NCBI GenBank assembly: GCA_010909165.1
Contig: MU008181.1
Location: forward strand, 868,001-932,000
Direction of reading: 5' to 3'
Source of the DNA: Anthoceros angustus
Taxonomy: Eukaryota > Streptophyta > Anthocerotopsida > Anthocerotales > Anthocerotaceae
Length of the DNA stretch: 64,000 nucleotides
In this document: piece by piece, positions 21,909 through 34,770 of the stretch
Layout: every line of letters starts with the position of its first letter
Position numbering within the stretch: the stretch's first letter is position 1
Translations under genes and position numbers: made by a program
Notes under the pieces: generated by a model
Databases searched by the model: none
Seen by the model: the letters and a program-made list of their open reading frames with translations, nothing else
What the model was told of the DNA's origin: nothing

Positions 21909-22457
21909 TCATGGATCGAAGGTCGGTCGTCCATATCCGCGAGAAGGCGGACCAGCCCGGCGGTGGAGGCCCTGCGTCGCGAAGAACCTCGGATGGTGGC
22001 GGTCGAACATTTCCAGCCGTCCATGCCTTGCACCATCGGATGCGAGCCCTTCGCCGAGTTCGTACTGCGCCGTCTCCACAAGATGTTGCAGCCTTGCAAG
22101 AGCAGCCGCACCCGCATCGGTTTCGCAGTCCGCCATTGCCGCCTTCTCCTGCAACTGACCCAAAATTTCGAAGAAAAGAATCTCCTCTGGCGATGGCCTG
22201 CCGGATTCACCCCCGGCCGCACGCGCCTTCCCTTCCCCAACCTGCGGTGGTGTGTGCCGGAGCTCTTCCACAACTAAAAAGGTCCGTTGCCATGCCGTTA
22301 GCGAGCCTCTTCCGCTCGCCGCGAGGCGCTTCCATGAGCAGGCGTGCGCGGCCCGTCCGCGCCGCCCGGGACTTCTGCGCCCGCCTCGTGCGGCGGGCCC
22401 TACCGCAGCTGGCGCGCTTGTTGGCCTAGGGGAGAGGAAATTGTGCCTCCTCCCCAC
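21909..22457 (-). pseudogene. Coding-like minus-strand ORF of the element
   Basis: An open frame of 182 codons with strong coding flavour (EELRHTPPQVGEGKARAAGG, PSPEEILFFEILGQLQEKAA, LARLQHLVETAQYELGEG). The middle is likely helical or coiled-coil. No family is recognised. Both ends run into frame-broken sequence, and an AGCTCTTCCACAACTAAAA block from this region recurs at 23157. Confidence 0.4.
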
Positions 22458-22529
22458 ATGTCCCGAGGGTCGAGGCAGGTGGGATGCAGGCGGGTGCCTC
22501 CAAGGTCAGGGGATGCCGGACAGTCGACG

Positions 22530-22812
22530 GCGTTGTTGAACTCTCCCTCCAGAGCGCGACCACGACCACCGCCTGCCAGCGCCCCGCTCTCCATCCCATC
22601 GCTGGTGACATCCACTTCTTCCTCCTCCGGCACCCAATCGTAAACCTCCGAAGGGCGGACGCCCGCTCGCTCCCTGTACCTCCGCAGCTGCAGAGGTGTA
22701 AATTGCCTGTTCACGTCCCAGATGTACAGCATTTGCATCGGCTGTCGGCTCTGTGTGTGTTGTCTTTAGAAATTGGGCGAGAATGTCGCCGATACACGGA
22801 CTTGTGTGTCGC
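22530..22812 (-). repeat. Module C, copy 1
   Basis: A block of about 280 bp repeated at 22898-23156, from GTTGAACTCTCC to ATACACGGACTTGTGTG. The minus strand reads MLYIWDVNRQFTPLQLRRY, RPSEVYDWVPEEEEVDVTS and EGEFNNAV. The second copy has the same words in disrupted frames. Confidence 0.7.
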
Positions 22813-22897
22813 GGCCGGCGGCATCACGGACCAGCGGCCGGACCAGGCGCGGCTGTCGAATAGAGCCTCGCACCCCTCAACAATGGGCCACCCCACG

Positions 22898-23156
22898 GCG
22901 TTGTTGAACTCTCCTCCGAGCCACGACCACCGCGCCAACGCCCGCTCTCCATCCCATCCCCGGGTGACATCCACTTCTTCCTCCTCCGCACCCAATCGTA
23001 AACCTCCGGGCGGCGACGCCCGCCTCGCACTCCGCACCGCAGAGGTGTAAATTGCCTCGCTCACGCCCCGGATGTACAGATTTGCATCACCCAAGACTCG
23101 GACGTCGGCCGGGGAATTGGACAGAATGTCGCCGATACACGGACTTGTGTGCGGAG
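22898..23156 (-). repeat. Module C, copy 2
   Basis: Direct repeat of 22530-22812, followed by a repeat of a segment from further left (AGCTCTTCCACAACTAAAA, TCGAATAGAGCCTCGCACCC). Confidence 0.7.
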
Positions 23157-23556
23157 CTCTTCCACAACTAAAAGGTCCGTTGCCATGCCGTTAGCCTAGG
23201 GGAGAGGAAATTGTCGAATAGAGCCTCGCACCCCTCAACAATGGCGCACACCGTCCTCGGCAACGCTGCGCTGTCGCCCAGCATGCCGAGCACCGTAGCT
23301 CCACTGCGTGGTCGGCGGACACGAAGACAACACCGCCTTCTCCATCTCCCAAGTCGACCTTGGGCAAAGCCTTGTCCAGCGGTACTTGTACCCGCAACAG
23401 CTTTGTGAGCCAACGCCCGCCTCCGCCATCCCCGACGGTGCGCCCGCAGCTCTTTTGCTTCTTCCGCGGGCCTATACCCGGCAGGCCGTGATTCCGGAGC
23501 TGCATGAATGGGATTGTCCCAACGGCCGCCCGGAGGGAGGCGGCCTCTGGCTCACC

Positions 23557-24128
23557 TGCGCGCGCCGTCTCCATCCTCCCACCAGTCTGGCGGGCAGCGG
23601 ATTCCGTAGATGATCCGCCCACCCATTCTCCGGCATATGTGGATGGGCCACCTGGGACGCCCACGTTGAACCTCCGAGCAGATCCGACGATGGCAGCTTG
23701 GGCGGCGGCGATGGCGGTGCGCGCCGATATTGGCATCGCGCGCCGTGAAGAGTGCGCCCGCCTCCGGGCGCAATTGCGCCCGGCTCGGCGCGAGCGGCGG
23801 CGATGGCGGCGTCGGTAAAAGGCCGCATCCGTGAGGGGCGGGCGGATCGGATGACCTTACATGGGGCATATTCTTGGCGATCATTCTGCGTCTTCTGCCC
23901 GCGTCAGAAAGAATTGTGTGCCCACAATTTCTTCCTCTGCTGCCCGTTGGTTGAAGGTGCAATGCTCACGTTGTCTTCCGAAAGACGCCATGGTGCTGTG
24001 GAAGACCCGCGCTCTTTGCTTCTTCCTCCTCCGGCGATGGCGGGCGCCTCGATGTGTGGGACGCAGACGCGCTTGTGGAAGGAGATCGATGGCGGTGATG
24101 CACGCAAGCATTGCGTGGCGTTGAAGTG
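23557..24128 (-). repeat. Module D, copy 1
   Basis: Begins near GCGCGCCGTCTCCATCCTCC and ends at the CGTTGAAGTGAGTGGGTCGC boundary. It recurs at 24217-24782 with a further partial copy near 24400. Minus-strand words shared by the copies include GEWVGGSST, TMASFGRQRE and MLACITAID. Confidence 0.7.
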
Positions 24129-24216
24129 AGTGGGTCGCAGCCAAGCTGAAATCATTGTCCATATTCTCCGTGGCCCGCCATACGACATAATCTTTGACGC
24201 GGCGGCCTCGCTCACT

Positions 24217-24782
24217 GCGCGCCGTCTCCATCCTCCCACCATCGGCGGGCGGATTGCGTAGATGATCCGCCCACCCATTCTCCGCCATATGTGGATGGGC
24301 CACAGGGCGACCACGTTGAACCTCGGCGGTCCGGCGATGGCGGCTTGGGCGTAGCGGGGCTCGCAGCCGATATTGGCATCGCGCCGTGAAGAGTGCGCCC
24401 GCCTCCGCCATCCCGCCCGCCTCCGAGCGCGACCACGTTGAACCTCCGGCGATGGCGGGCGGATCGATGGCGGTGCGCCGCCTCGCATCCGTGAGGCGAG
24501 GGCGGATCGAGATGACCTTACATGGGGCATATTCTTGGCGATCATGGTTCCTTCCCACCGCGTGGTGTGTGCCCACAATTTCTTCTCGTCGCTGCCGGTT
24601 GAGAGGTGCTGCTCACGTTGTCTTCCGAAAGACGCCATGGTGCTGTGTGGAAGACCCGCTGCGCCGCCTCCGCCATATTCTATGCACCATCGGCGGGCGC
24701 CTCGATGTGTGGGGCGCAGCGCTTGTGGAAGCGGATCGATGGCGGTGATGCACGCAAGCATTGCGCCCGTTGAAGTGAGTGG
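24217..24782 (-). repeat. Module D, copy 2
   Basis: Direct repeat of 23557-24128, internally rearranged, with the same minus-strand peptide words in a different frame order. Confidence 0.65.
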
Positions 24783-25779
24783 GTCGCAGCCAAGGAAAAG
24801 CAATCATTCGATATTCCTGCGTGGCCCGACATAATCTTTGACGCGCGGCATGTGTACATTGATTATGGGATGTGGCCGTGCGGTTGCGGTAAGTTTTGGC
24901 TCACGATATGCGTGCTTGCGCATTGCGGCTATGTGGCTGCAAACTCTCCACACGTTGCAACGCGCCCCATCTTGCAGCGATGCATCTGCGGCCAAGCCAC
25001 TCAACACCCTCATCGCGTTGCCGCATCCTTCCTCTCCGCTTTGGTTCGAGGACATGACATAGTGGATCGCCGGCGTTTGACTTTCCGGCCGCCAAACATG
25101 CCACCGTGGTCCGGCGATCATGGTTCCTTCCGTCACACTTGCGAAGATGCTGTACACAGATGTGTCCCAATAACATATTGGGTCCGATATGTTCCGGAAT
25201 AAACTATTGGGTGGGAAAGTGCAAATGATGCGCTATCACTGCGCCGCCTCCGAGCATTGGTGTCCGGACCGCACACGAATTTTTTGACGTTGTGGAAACA
25301 ATTCATTGTGCCCTTGCTTATTCAAATGCAATTGGCATCCGATGTCCATGGCTGCGTTGCGAGGAGGTCGACAACCGTGGTGGGAGGTTGTTTTGGAGGC
25401 GAGAAAGGCATTGCCGGTGTGCCGTGCGCCCTTGCACAACCATCCGGGACATCCTACCGCCATCATGCCTTTTAGGCATCCGCCATATTCTATGCACCAT
25501 CGGCTATGCATTAATATCCCCTTCCGTAGTCCGCGCCATATTCTGCGATCAGCTCATGAAGTCCATCCCATATTGCTTGCCATAAAATCCGTGACCATGG
25601 CCCATATTGGCGCCAACGCGACCATCGCACTTCACATTTTCGATGGCATGGTTGCCTTGGCCTTCCGCCTCATGGAGATTTGTCTGGTCACTCCCACATC
25701 CTCCCATCCCCGTCCTCCCGCCCTTACGGCCCGCTCCACGGACGGTAGTCTCGAGAGCCCGCGCCATCCACGGAGGCAG

Positions 25780-25890
25780 GGGCTGCCCGCGGCCGGCCCG
25801 CCGCCCCACCCCGGCCGGCCCCACCACCCCCAACCGCCGCCCCACCCCAACCAGCCCCAACCCGCCCCAACCCACAGCGCACCCCACCCA
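25780..25890 (+). repeat. C-rich low-complexity tract at the element's centre
   Basis: Runs of CCCCAACC and CCCCACC-type sequence with almost no T. It lies near the switch from C-rich (left) to G-rich (right) plus-strand composition. Confidence 0.7.
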
Positions 25891-26062
25891 ACAAACCAAA
25901 AGCCGAAATCACCACGACCAACAATGCCTAAAATGCGAATACCTACAATGTACCGCCTGCAAAATGCCTAAACGGCTAAATTTGATACAATGCCTTACAT
26001 TGGTGAAATGCATAACATGCGAAAAGGCAATTGCAGTTGAATGTGCAATTGGACGAGGTTGA
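25891..26062 (+). other. Cysteine-rich ORF end near the element's centre
   Basis: The C-terminal part of a plus-strand open frame contains CLKC, CTAC and CITC pairs separated by short spacers (QQCLKCEYLQCTACK, then LVKCITCEKAIAVEC) before TGA at 26060-26062. The spacing could bind zinc, but the DNA is itself built of near-repeated AATGC words, so chance is possible. Confidence 0.25.
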
Positions 26063-27117
26063 ATGTGCAATGGACGGCGACACGCCATATAACACAATGC
26101 ACTTGCGGTTCTATAGCGAGGATAGCGTTGCGGGGCTTGCCTCCCTGACTCCCCTCGAATGACAATGATGTGAAGGAGGTGCATATTCGTATATGAACAC
26201 ATGAACAATGGTCCTTGCCAAGACCAAGGAAGCAATGCATTTGACCAGGCCGATCAAGTTGGTTGCCTAACGCACTAGATCCCAAAGGTCACAAGAGAGA
26301 AAGAAGACAAGGTGAAGGGCAAGTATGGATGCCTTCCATGCGGACAAACTTCTACAATCGAATGAATGGGTAGGGGGCCACATATATAGACATATGTGCT
26401 GTCAAGACCAAGGAAACAGGTTGAATCACGTGGCACCTCTCACCTGCTGGTAGGCACTATAGGTCTATTTAAAAACGTACTTGTCCTTGGCCTTCGAACA
26501 AATGATACGTATGCAGTAAACAACGTACTCGCCCTTTTCATTGGGTTATGTTGTTTCTGTATTCTGTATAAATATATTCGCAACACTACATATGTGTCAT
26601 GGTACGATGCCCCACATGCATCACGATGCACATGGATTCATTGTGGCATGACACAGCATCTACCTAGGCATGTTCACATACACCACCTGCCAACCATACA
26701 TCATGCGTACAGACCATGTGCATGCCATACATTGAATGCACAGGCCACATCACATGCACCTTGACCAAAGGACATGGCATATGGCAAGTGGTATGACAAC
26801 ATGTTAAGTCAAGACCAAGGAACACGTCCGCAAGGGTTGGACCGAGGCTCCCAGGAAAATGCGGATCCCAAAGACATAGAGAGAAAGAAGAGACCTTGTC
26901 GCCCTGAACCTCTGGCAAGTATGGATCGTTCCATGCGGACAAACTTACAATGGAATAATGAATGGGTAGGAAGCCACATATATAGACATGTTTCGGTAGC
27001 GTGGGTAGAAGACCAAAGGTTGAATCACGTGCCACCTCACACCGACGTGGACACTTTGGGTTTATTTATTATCATACTTGTCCTTGGCCTTGAACAAATG
27101 ATATGTATGCACTTACG

Positions 27118-28455
27118 CGTGCTTTTCCTTGGGTTATGGTGTTTAGGTTTTTCTATGTAGATGACCTATATATGTGTCATAGTACCGCTAACATGCTTCC
27201 GATGCAGATAGATGGATTGCGCCGACATCTAGGTAGACATGTTCACGTGCATCATGGAACCATGCATCATGCATACATACCATGCATGCCATGTGACCTT
27301 TTCCTTGGGTTATGGTGTTTAGGTTTTTCTATGTAGATCGATGACCTATATATGTGTGTACCATACATCATGCATAGATGGATTGCGCTATGAGGTGCAG
27401 ACATGTTCACGTGCATCACATGCAACCATGCATCATGCATACATACCATGTGCATGCCATGTGTACCTTTTCCTTGGGTTATGGTGTTTAGGTTTTTCTA
27501 TGTAGATCGATGACCTATATATGTGTCATACCGAACATGCTTCACGATGCGGATAGATGGATTGCGGCTGACACATCTAGAGACATGTTCACGTGCATCA
27601 CATGCAACCATGCATGATGCATACATACCATGTGCATGCCATGTGCACCTTTTCCTTGGGTTATGGTGTTTAGGTTTTTCTATGTAGATCGATGACCTAT
27701 ATATGTGTGTACCATACATATCACGATGCGGATAGATGGATTGCGTGACCGGAAATGAATAGACATGTGCATCACATGAACCATGCATGATGCATACATA
27801 CTGTGCATGCCATGTGTGCCTTTTCCTTGGGTTATGGTGTTTAGGCATGTAGATCGATGACCTATATATGTGTCATAGTACCGTGCGAACATGCTCACGA
27901 TGCGGATAGATGGATTGCGTGACACAAAGATGTAGGTAGACATGTTCCGTGCATCATGGGAACCATGCATGATGCATACATGCATGCCATGTGGGGTTAT
28001 GGTGTTTAGGCATGTAGATCGATGACCTATATGTGTCATAGTACCGCGTCAACATGCTCACGATGCAGATAGATGGATAGCGGGCATGAGTGAACATGTT
28101 CACGTGCATCACATGGGAACCATGCATGATGCGCATACCGTGCATGCCATGTGCCTTTTCCTTGGGTTATGGTGTTTAGGCATGTAGATCGATGACCTAT
28201 ATATGTGTCATAGTACCATGCATCACGATGCACAAAGATGGATTGCGCCATGACACGGCATCTAGGTGAACATGCTCACGATGCACATGGGAACCATGCA
28301 TGATGCATACACCATGTGCATGCCATGTGTGCCTTTTCCTTGGTTATGGTGTTTAGGCATGTTCACGTGCATCATGCAAAGTGCAGCGGCGCTACTTCAC
28401 GATGCACAAAGATGGATTGCGCCATGACACGGCATCTAGGTGAACATGTTCACGG
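27118..28455 (+). repeat. Right satellite array, about 8 units of 160-180 bp
   Basis: Each unit carries CCTTTTCCTTGGGTTATGGT, GTAGATCGATGACCTATATA with TGTGTCATAGTACC, then GATAGATGGATTGCG, GACATGTTCACGTGCATCAC and ACCATGCATGATGCATACAT. Units begin near 27118, 27297, 27468, 27650, 27820, 27990, 28156 and 28331. Diverged relatives extend left to about 26580. The array is homologous, in inverted orientation, to 16900-18110. Confidence 0.85.
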
Positions 28456-28779
28456 CGGTGCGAGTTGGTGTGCGAGGTGCCCACGCGTGGTCTGCCGGCG
28501 GTCAACCGTCGAGAGCGGAAGGGACGGTTGCCGGTGGGCTGGAAGGAAAGTGCATTGCACGTGCAAGGAAGGCGCGGTGGTGGCGATAGGTGCAAGGTGG
28601 GCAACGCGCCACGTGGAGGAGGATGAGGAACCCAAGATCGGCGGTGAGCGGAGGCGGCGGCCCGGTGGCGTGATGGTGCGGAGCGAGGCGGTTGCGCTTG
28701 AAGAGTGCCGCCGTGAAGGCACAAAATTGTAATGGTGGTTGCGGTTGGGAATGGCGTGATGGTGCGGACGCGCATGTTT

Positions 28780-30430
28780 GCGGTCTGGCGAGCACGGCCA
28801 TGTGCGGAGGGGCGGCGGCGGCGGAGGAATGGGAGATGCAAAGCTCGCGGTACATTCTGCGTGGCCTATGGTTCCCATCAACTAATTGTAGAGTTCTTGC
28901 ATTTGTGGAGGACCATCAAAGCGTTATGCGCATAGAGGGCTATCGAGAAACTTGCCGTCTGTCGACTGCCGGAGGGGCGGATGGATGGAGTGGCGGTGGA
29001 CAAATTATCGCGAGAGCATACTGGTGAGTGCCACATTTTCATGCACCAAGTGTTCGGTTGGCGTCGGATGGAAGGTGGTGGAAGGAGGTGCGGCATGGAA
29101 GAGGTACCGGAAAGGAGAGGTGCCGTAAACTGGACGACCTCGGGTTTGGTTTTCCCATGTGCACGCATCGAGTGCCGCGACCATGTGAGAGGTGGCCATG
29201 AGGTATTATGAATTGGTTGATTTAAATGCGGTATGGAATGGAATGGAATGAGAGCGAGGCGTTGTTCGGGATATCAACCGCGACGGAGAACCATGTTATG
29301 GCGGTGGCGGGGATGCGAGTGAGGCGGTGGAAGCGAACCATGTGCGGAGGGGCGCGGGAAGGGCCGCATGAGGAATGGGAGATGCAAAGCTCGCGAGTAC
29401 ATTCTCGTGGCCTATGGTTCCCATCAACTACTGGAGTCTGTCGAGTTCTTGTCATTTGTGGAGGACCATCAAAGCGTTCTACAGAGGGCTACCGAGAAAC
29501 TTGCCGCCCAGACGACTGCACCGGCGAGGGACGGACCGGATGGAGTGACGGTGGACAAATTACTGCGAGAGCGCTTACCGACTGGTGGAGTGCCACATTT
29601 TCATGCACCAAGTGTTCGACAGTTGGCCGCCGTCGGAATGGAAGAGGTACCGGAAAGGAGAGCTGCCAGAAACTGTGGACGACCTTAGGATTTGGTTTTC
29701 CCAGGTGCACGCATCGAGTGCCACTGACCTTGTGGAGAGGTGGCCTATGAGGTATTATGAATTGGTCGATTTCGTGCGGTATGGAATGGAATGGAATGAG
29801 AAGGCGAGGCGTTGTTCGGGATATCAACCGCGACGGAGAACCATGTTATGGCGGTGGCGGGGATGCGAGTGAGGCGGTGGAAGCGAACCATGTGCGGAGG
29901 GGCGCAAGGGCCGTGAGGAATGGGAGATGCAAAGCTCGCGAGTACATTCTCGTGGCCTATGGTTCCCATCAACTACTGGAGTCTGTCGAGTTCTTGTCAT
30001 TTGTGGAGGACCATCAAAGCGTTCTACAGAGGGCTACCGAGAAACTTGCCGCCCAGACGACTGCACCGGCGAGGGACGGACCGGATGGAGTGGCGGTGGA
30101 CAAATTACTGCGAGAGAGCATACCGATTGGTGGAGTGCCACATTTTCATGCACCAAGTGTTCGACAGTTGGCCGCCGTCGGCATGGAAGAGGTACCGAAA
30201 AGGAGAGGTGCCAGAAACTGTGGACGACCTCAGGGTTTGGTTTTCCCATGTGCACGCATCGAGTGCCACTGACCATGTTGAGAGGTGGCCTATGAGGTAT
30301 TATGAATTGGTTGATTTCGTGCGGTATGGAGAAATGGAATGGAATGAGAAGACGAGAGCGTTGTTCCAGGATATCAACCGCGACGGAGAACCATGTTATG
30401 GCGGCGGTGGATGCGAGCGTGGCGAAGCGT
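28780..30430 (+). repeat. Module E, three tandem copies of about 546 bp
   Basis: Copies begin near 28,780, 29,330 and 29,875 (the GATGCAAAGCTCGCG landmark is at about 28,833, 29,381 and 29,925). Plus-strand coding words are conserved in the latter two copies: REYILVAYGSHQLLESVEFL, SFVEDHQSVLQRATEKLAA and, after a frame change, VECHIFMHQVFDSWPPS, RKGEVPETVDDLRVWFS and MRYYELVDFVRYG. A long open stretch (29920-30432) covers the second half of copy three. No known domain is recognised. Confidence 0.75.
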
Positions 30431-33400
30431 AACCATGCCGCCGTGAAGGCACAAAATTGTAATGTGGTTGCGGTTGGGAATGGCGTGATGGTGCGGGCGG
30501 AGGCGGCGTAATGGCGGCGGCGGAAGGTGCCTCGGTGGGCGGCGGCGGTGCGTGGTGCAGGTGCTAAGTTGCGGATCGTTATGCGTGTGCGGCGTGCGTG
30601 ATCGCACATTCAATGTTTGCTGAAAATTCACGGTGCGAAAGCGGGCACGGTGGCACGCATGGCATCGCAATTGCACACGCCGGGCGGAAGGTGCGGTGAC
30701 GCCGCCCTATGGCGCCACGTGCGGCGGCGGAATGTGCGAATGAAAGGCGGCGTAAGGCGGCTCGTGGGGATCTCACGATCCGTCGCGTGCAAGTGGACAT
30801 ATGATTCGTGCACATTGATACGCCATGATGGTGCGTTGAAGCGGAGGCGATGGAGGAGGTGCGGCGGCGGCGGAAGGAGCGTCGCGGAAGGGCGGGCGGG
30901 GCGCGGAGGAGGAGGTGGGGGCGCCATGGACAACCCAGATCGGCGGAAGGTGGTGTGGCCTGGCGCGTGGCGGGGATCAGCATGGCGCACCACCTTGGGA
31001 GGCGTTGACGTCGATATCGTGGAGGTGCACCAAGTGGCGGCAGAGGTGGTCGGCCGTGGCGATCGCATCTGCGTCGAGGCATGAATTCTCAAACCTCGCT
31101 ATTGATTGCGGTGGATTGCACCACGGCGTTCTCCATTGCCCACGGCCATGCTTGAGGCGGCGAAGGAGGCGTCTGACTCGCCGCCCACGACGCGGCGGCA
31201 CGGCCTCGGCGAAATGTGCAATGTGGCATCGTGCGAAATGTGGCATCCGTGCGAAATGTAAGCATTCGCGTCGGCGTCCTGTGGGGCCTCACAAGTCTTG
31301 TGTGTGCGGTGAGTATGATCCATTCGAGTTTGGCCCGGCCGAGGCGTGGGCGATGGGCAGCGTCGTCCTGCGCGGCGATGCAGGCGGCGAGGTGGAGGTG
31401 CGGGCGGCGGCGGAAGGTGGTGGAAGGGGCGGCGGCGGCGGCGGCGGCGGCGTCTGGTGAGGCGCGGAGGTTCGGTGGCGATTTGGTCATCGGCGGCGGT
31501 GGCGATTTGGTCATCGGCGGCGGCGGAGGCGGAACGCCGTCCGAAGGCGGCGAAGGAGGCGGCGGCACATGCGCGGCGGCGGTGGCGCGGAGGAGGCCGT
31601 GAAGCGGCGGTGGCTCGCGGAAGCTCGGGCGGCGGTGGGCGGGGAGTGGGAGAGCCCGGCAAATCCACTCCGACTCGCATGTGAGGCGTACATGCGGGAG
31701 GAGAAATGTGACGATCTTGGTCGGGAAATGGGTACTCATGGTATTGGAGGTTCAGCGTTGTCCGTGCACAAAGATTTCATTTTCTGTGGAAGGGGCAGTT
31801 GTGGCATGGAGGTGGGTTGGAGGTGGGTGAAGGTGCCTCGGTGGGTGCATCATGCGCATGGGCACGGAATCTTTGGAAACGCAAGGCGGCATGGCACGTT
31901 GGTGCCGTTGTGGATGCAATTGCGAAGAGGAGTTGCAATCTGCGTGCACGACCATCGAGATAGGAGCGCCCGTGACCATGCTCGTGAGAAGTCAATGGAG
32001 GCTTACGTGTGGGAGTTTTAGTCACGAGAGAAGGGCGCCTTTTTCGCAATCACCGTCGTTCGAAAGTGGAGGAAGCGGTTGGATGGCACCCTATGGTCGC
32101 AGTGGAGGGAATGATAGCGATGGATGTTGCAATCGAGAAGTGGAGTTGGAAGCTAGTGGTGAGGCGGTTGGGCGGAATGGGACGGCGTCACATGTGCGTG
32201 GACCGCCCGCGGCGATGGAACATGCGTGAGGCTCGTTTGCGGCGGTGGGGACATTGAGCATCCTCCCGAGTTGGATCAACACAATTTTTGTGGGCGGTCA
32301 TTGCCGTTCGTACAGACGGAGCATTTCATATGTTACTTGGACTTGAAGCGAGCGAAGAGGAGTATTCCAAACGGAAGCATGTGACACGATCATCGGCATG
32401 CCACACAATGGGGGTCGACGATACGCCCGATAGCTGGAAGATCCATGCCTTTTGTTGTGAGGGCCGTCGTGGAACCCTGCGCATTGAGGTAAGGCGGAGT
32501 TACATCGTTTGCGGGTTTGCGGCCAGCGGCAAAAGAAGGGAGAGGAGGCCGCCGACATTGTCGTGCTTTGTGAAATGGGCGACGAGCCGTGTATGCCGGC
32601 GAGCGGCCCATTGTAGATTGTTCAAGCGGGGTGTTTGGTGCGTCTGGTTTGGAAGTGTTCTGCAGTGCACTTGTTCGCACTTGAAACAATGAATGAAACG
32701 TGGAAGCGAAAGGAAACCGTGATAGCTGGGCGCTTCATACGAACTTCTGCAGGCGGTCTACATGCGGCGCGTCAGCGGTGTGCAACCCGCATAGCGCTTG
32801 CGCGGACCGTCCGTGGAACAAAATCGGAGTGGCAGCTAACGGCGAGCCGTCGAAACCCTTTGGCCGGACATGCCATTTCGGGCGAAAGTGTTAGGGAGGA
32901 TCGAAATCGGGCGGTGTGAGAGGTGCATTTGGGGTTTGAGCGGGAGGAAGGCGCATGGGCAAAAGCGCTCCATTTGGAGGAAGTAGGCGCGAGGTGGGTG
33001 TTGAGGCCACGACCCTTGCACCTTGGCCATCACGGGGCAAAACGTGAAGGGTGCCCATGGGCGGCGGTGGCGCGCGGCCTTGCAGGCGGAAGGAGAGAAG
33101 ATGGTGGGCAGCGCCCAGGGCATCGAGGACTTGGCGAAGCCCATCATCACGAGGACGGTGATCACTTGAGGCAATTCCGTGCGGCGGTGGGGATGAGGGC
33201 TGGAAGGTGGAGATGAAGGATGCATAGGAGGCGGGGTGCCGCTACACCATAAGCGTATGATTTGGCGGTGCGCACAGCGAGACCATTGAAAGGCCTACTG
33301 CGGGGCTGCGGCAGGCTGCAGTGGCGAGGCTCTGCACGCCCGGCACGGCATGGCGCGGGTGTATGGGAGGTTGTGGAGGAGGTGTGCAGCTGATTGCCAC

Positions 33401-34770
33401 GCACACACCCATCACCGCAGCGTGAATCTGGAATCTGATTAAATGCGGCTGGATGGAATCGAAATCCCAAGGAGGCGGGTCACGGCGCTGCGTTTGATGC
33501 GGCCGGAGCACATAACGCAGTCGGCGATCGCAGTCGATACACCAATCGACACCCATGTACATGTGGCATATGGATTGTAAGTGCGTGATAGGGGGGCTGC
33601 GATGTTCGCGGTTGCGTTGCATGGAAGAAGTGATTGCGGGAGTTGTGCAATCGGTGTGGTGCATGTTGCCTTGTCGCGACTTATGACAAGATGTACCAAT
33701 TCTACTTGAGTGCATGGGGCCATAGATGGGGCAACCCATTCGTCCACAGTTGGTCTTGGAGGATAACAAGCGGGGGCAGCGATTTTCAACGCCTATGTGG
33801 AAGCGGTGAGGAAGTTTGGGCATCGCGGATTCGGTCGGACTGTGAGCACAACCTAATAGGCGGATATGAACGGCGAGGCCAAGGGCACATGGAAGCAACT
33901 TCATCCGCGGCCCCTGTGCACAACCGTAAAAGTTAGGTGGTCTGCGTTTTCCTTATGCTGCAATGGCGTGGTGAAGTCGATGAATGCGGATTGTTGCGGA
34001 GGATTGAGCATTTGGCGGTCCTTGGGAGAGAAGTGGGCATTCCTCTACAAGGGTACATGATGGATATGGTGAGGAGCGGCTGGACATCACCAACCCACAG
34101 CACATCCATTCCTGCGTGACCTTCATGCCCACGATGAGGCGGAGCTCGGCGTTGGAGGCGGTATGGAATAGGCACGGGTGCGGAAGATCGAGCGGAGCGG
34201 GACATTCCGGCCATGTGCACGCTATCGCATTCAAGAAGAAGGTCGACTACAAGGGTGGGTGCACACCCGCATATGAGTGAGGAGGAGGGCGATGGCGAGG
34301 AGTTCGATGTGGTGGCCCTCGGTATGCACAAAACGTGGCCCCGAGATGCCACCACTCGGCGCATAAATTGCTTGGGGGTGAGCAAGCTGTTTGTCCATTT
34401 ATTTTATGCAGTTCTGACATTGTGGAGGGAGGAGGGCGATCGCCATATGTGCGAGCCGCGAGGCCCGATCGTATGGGCCCTTCTGCATGGGTTGTCGAGA
34501 AGCTGCAGATGGCGAGGACAATGCATATGCAAAGGGATTGCGGGACATGGACTTCCTCCGGACATGTATCGTGCACATGGCACTAACAACACTCTGCGAG
34601 TGCGGGGAGCACGAGGGGCGCATTGCCCGAATACCTCCACCCTGGGAGGCTGAAGCCACCCGTGGGCGTGGGCGGCCATCACCCTGCTGCGGTCTATGGT
34701 GCACGAGGTGTGAGGCGTGTGGCCCAGTTGCGGCCCTTGGAGTGAGCTAGGTGTGGGTGGAAAAAATTGA
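30431..34770 (+). other. G-rich right interior with fragmented frames
   Basis: Plus-strand GGC/GGA-rich DNA with short open frames but no intact gene that I can name. Local coding-like pieces include CDDLGREMGTHGIGGSALSV (31,690-31,760) and HTMGVDDTPDSWKIHAFCCE (near 32,403). CGG-type triplet runs dominate 31,370-31,620. Confidence 0.5.

Noticed and set aside
31089-31739. 216-codon minus-strand open frame of Pro/Arg/Ser
   Set aside because: Reverse-strand shadow of GGC-rich triplet repeats.
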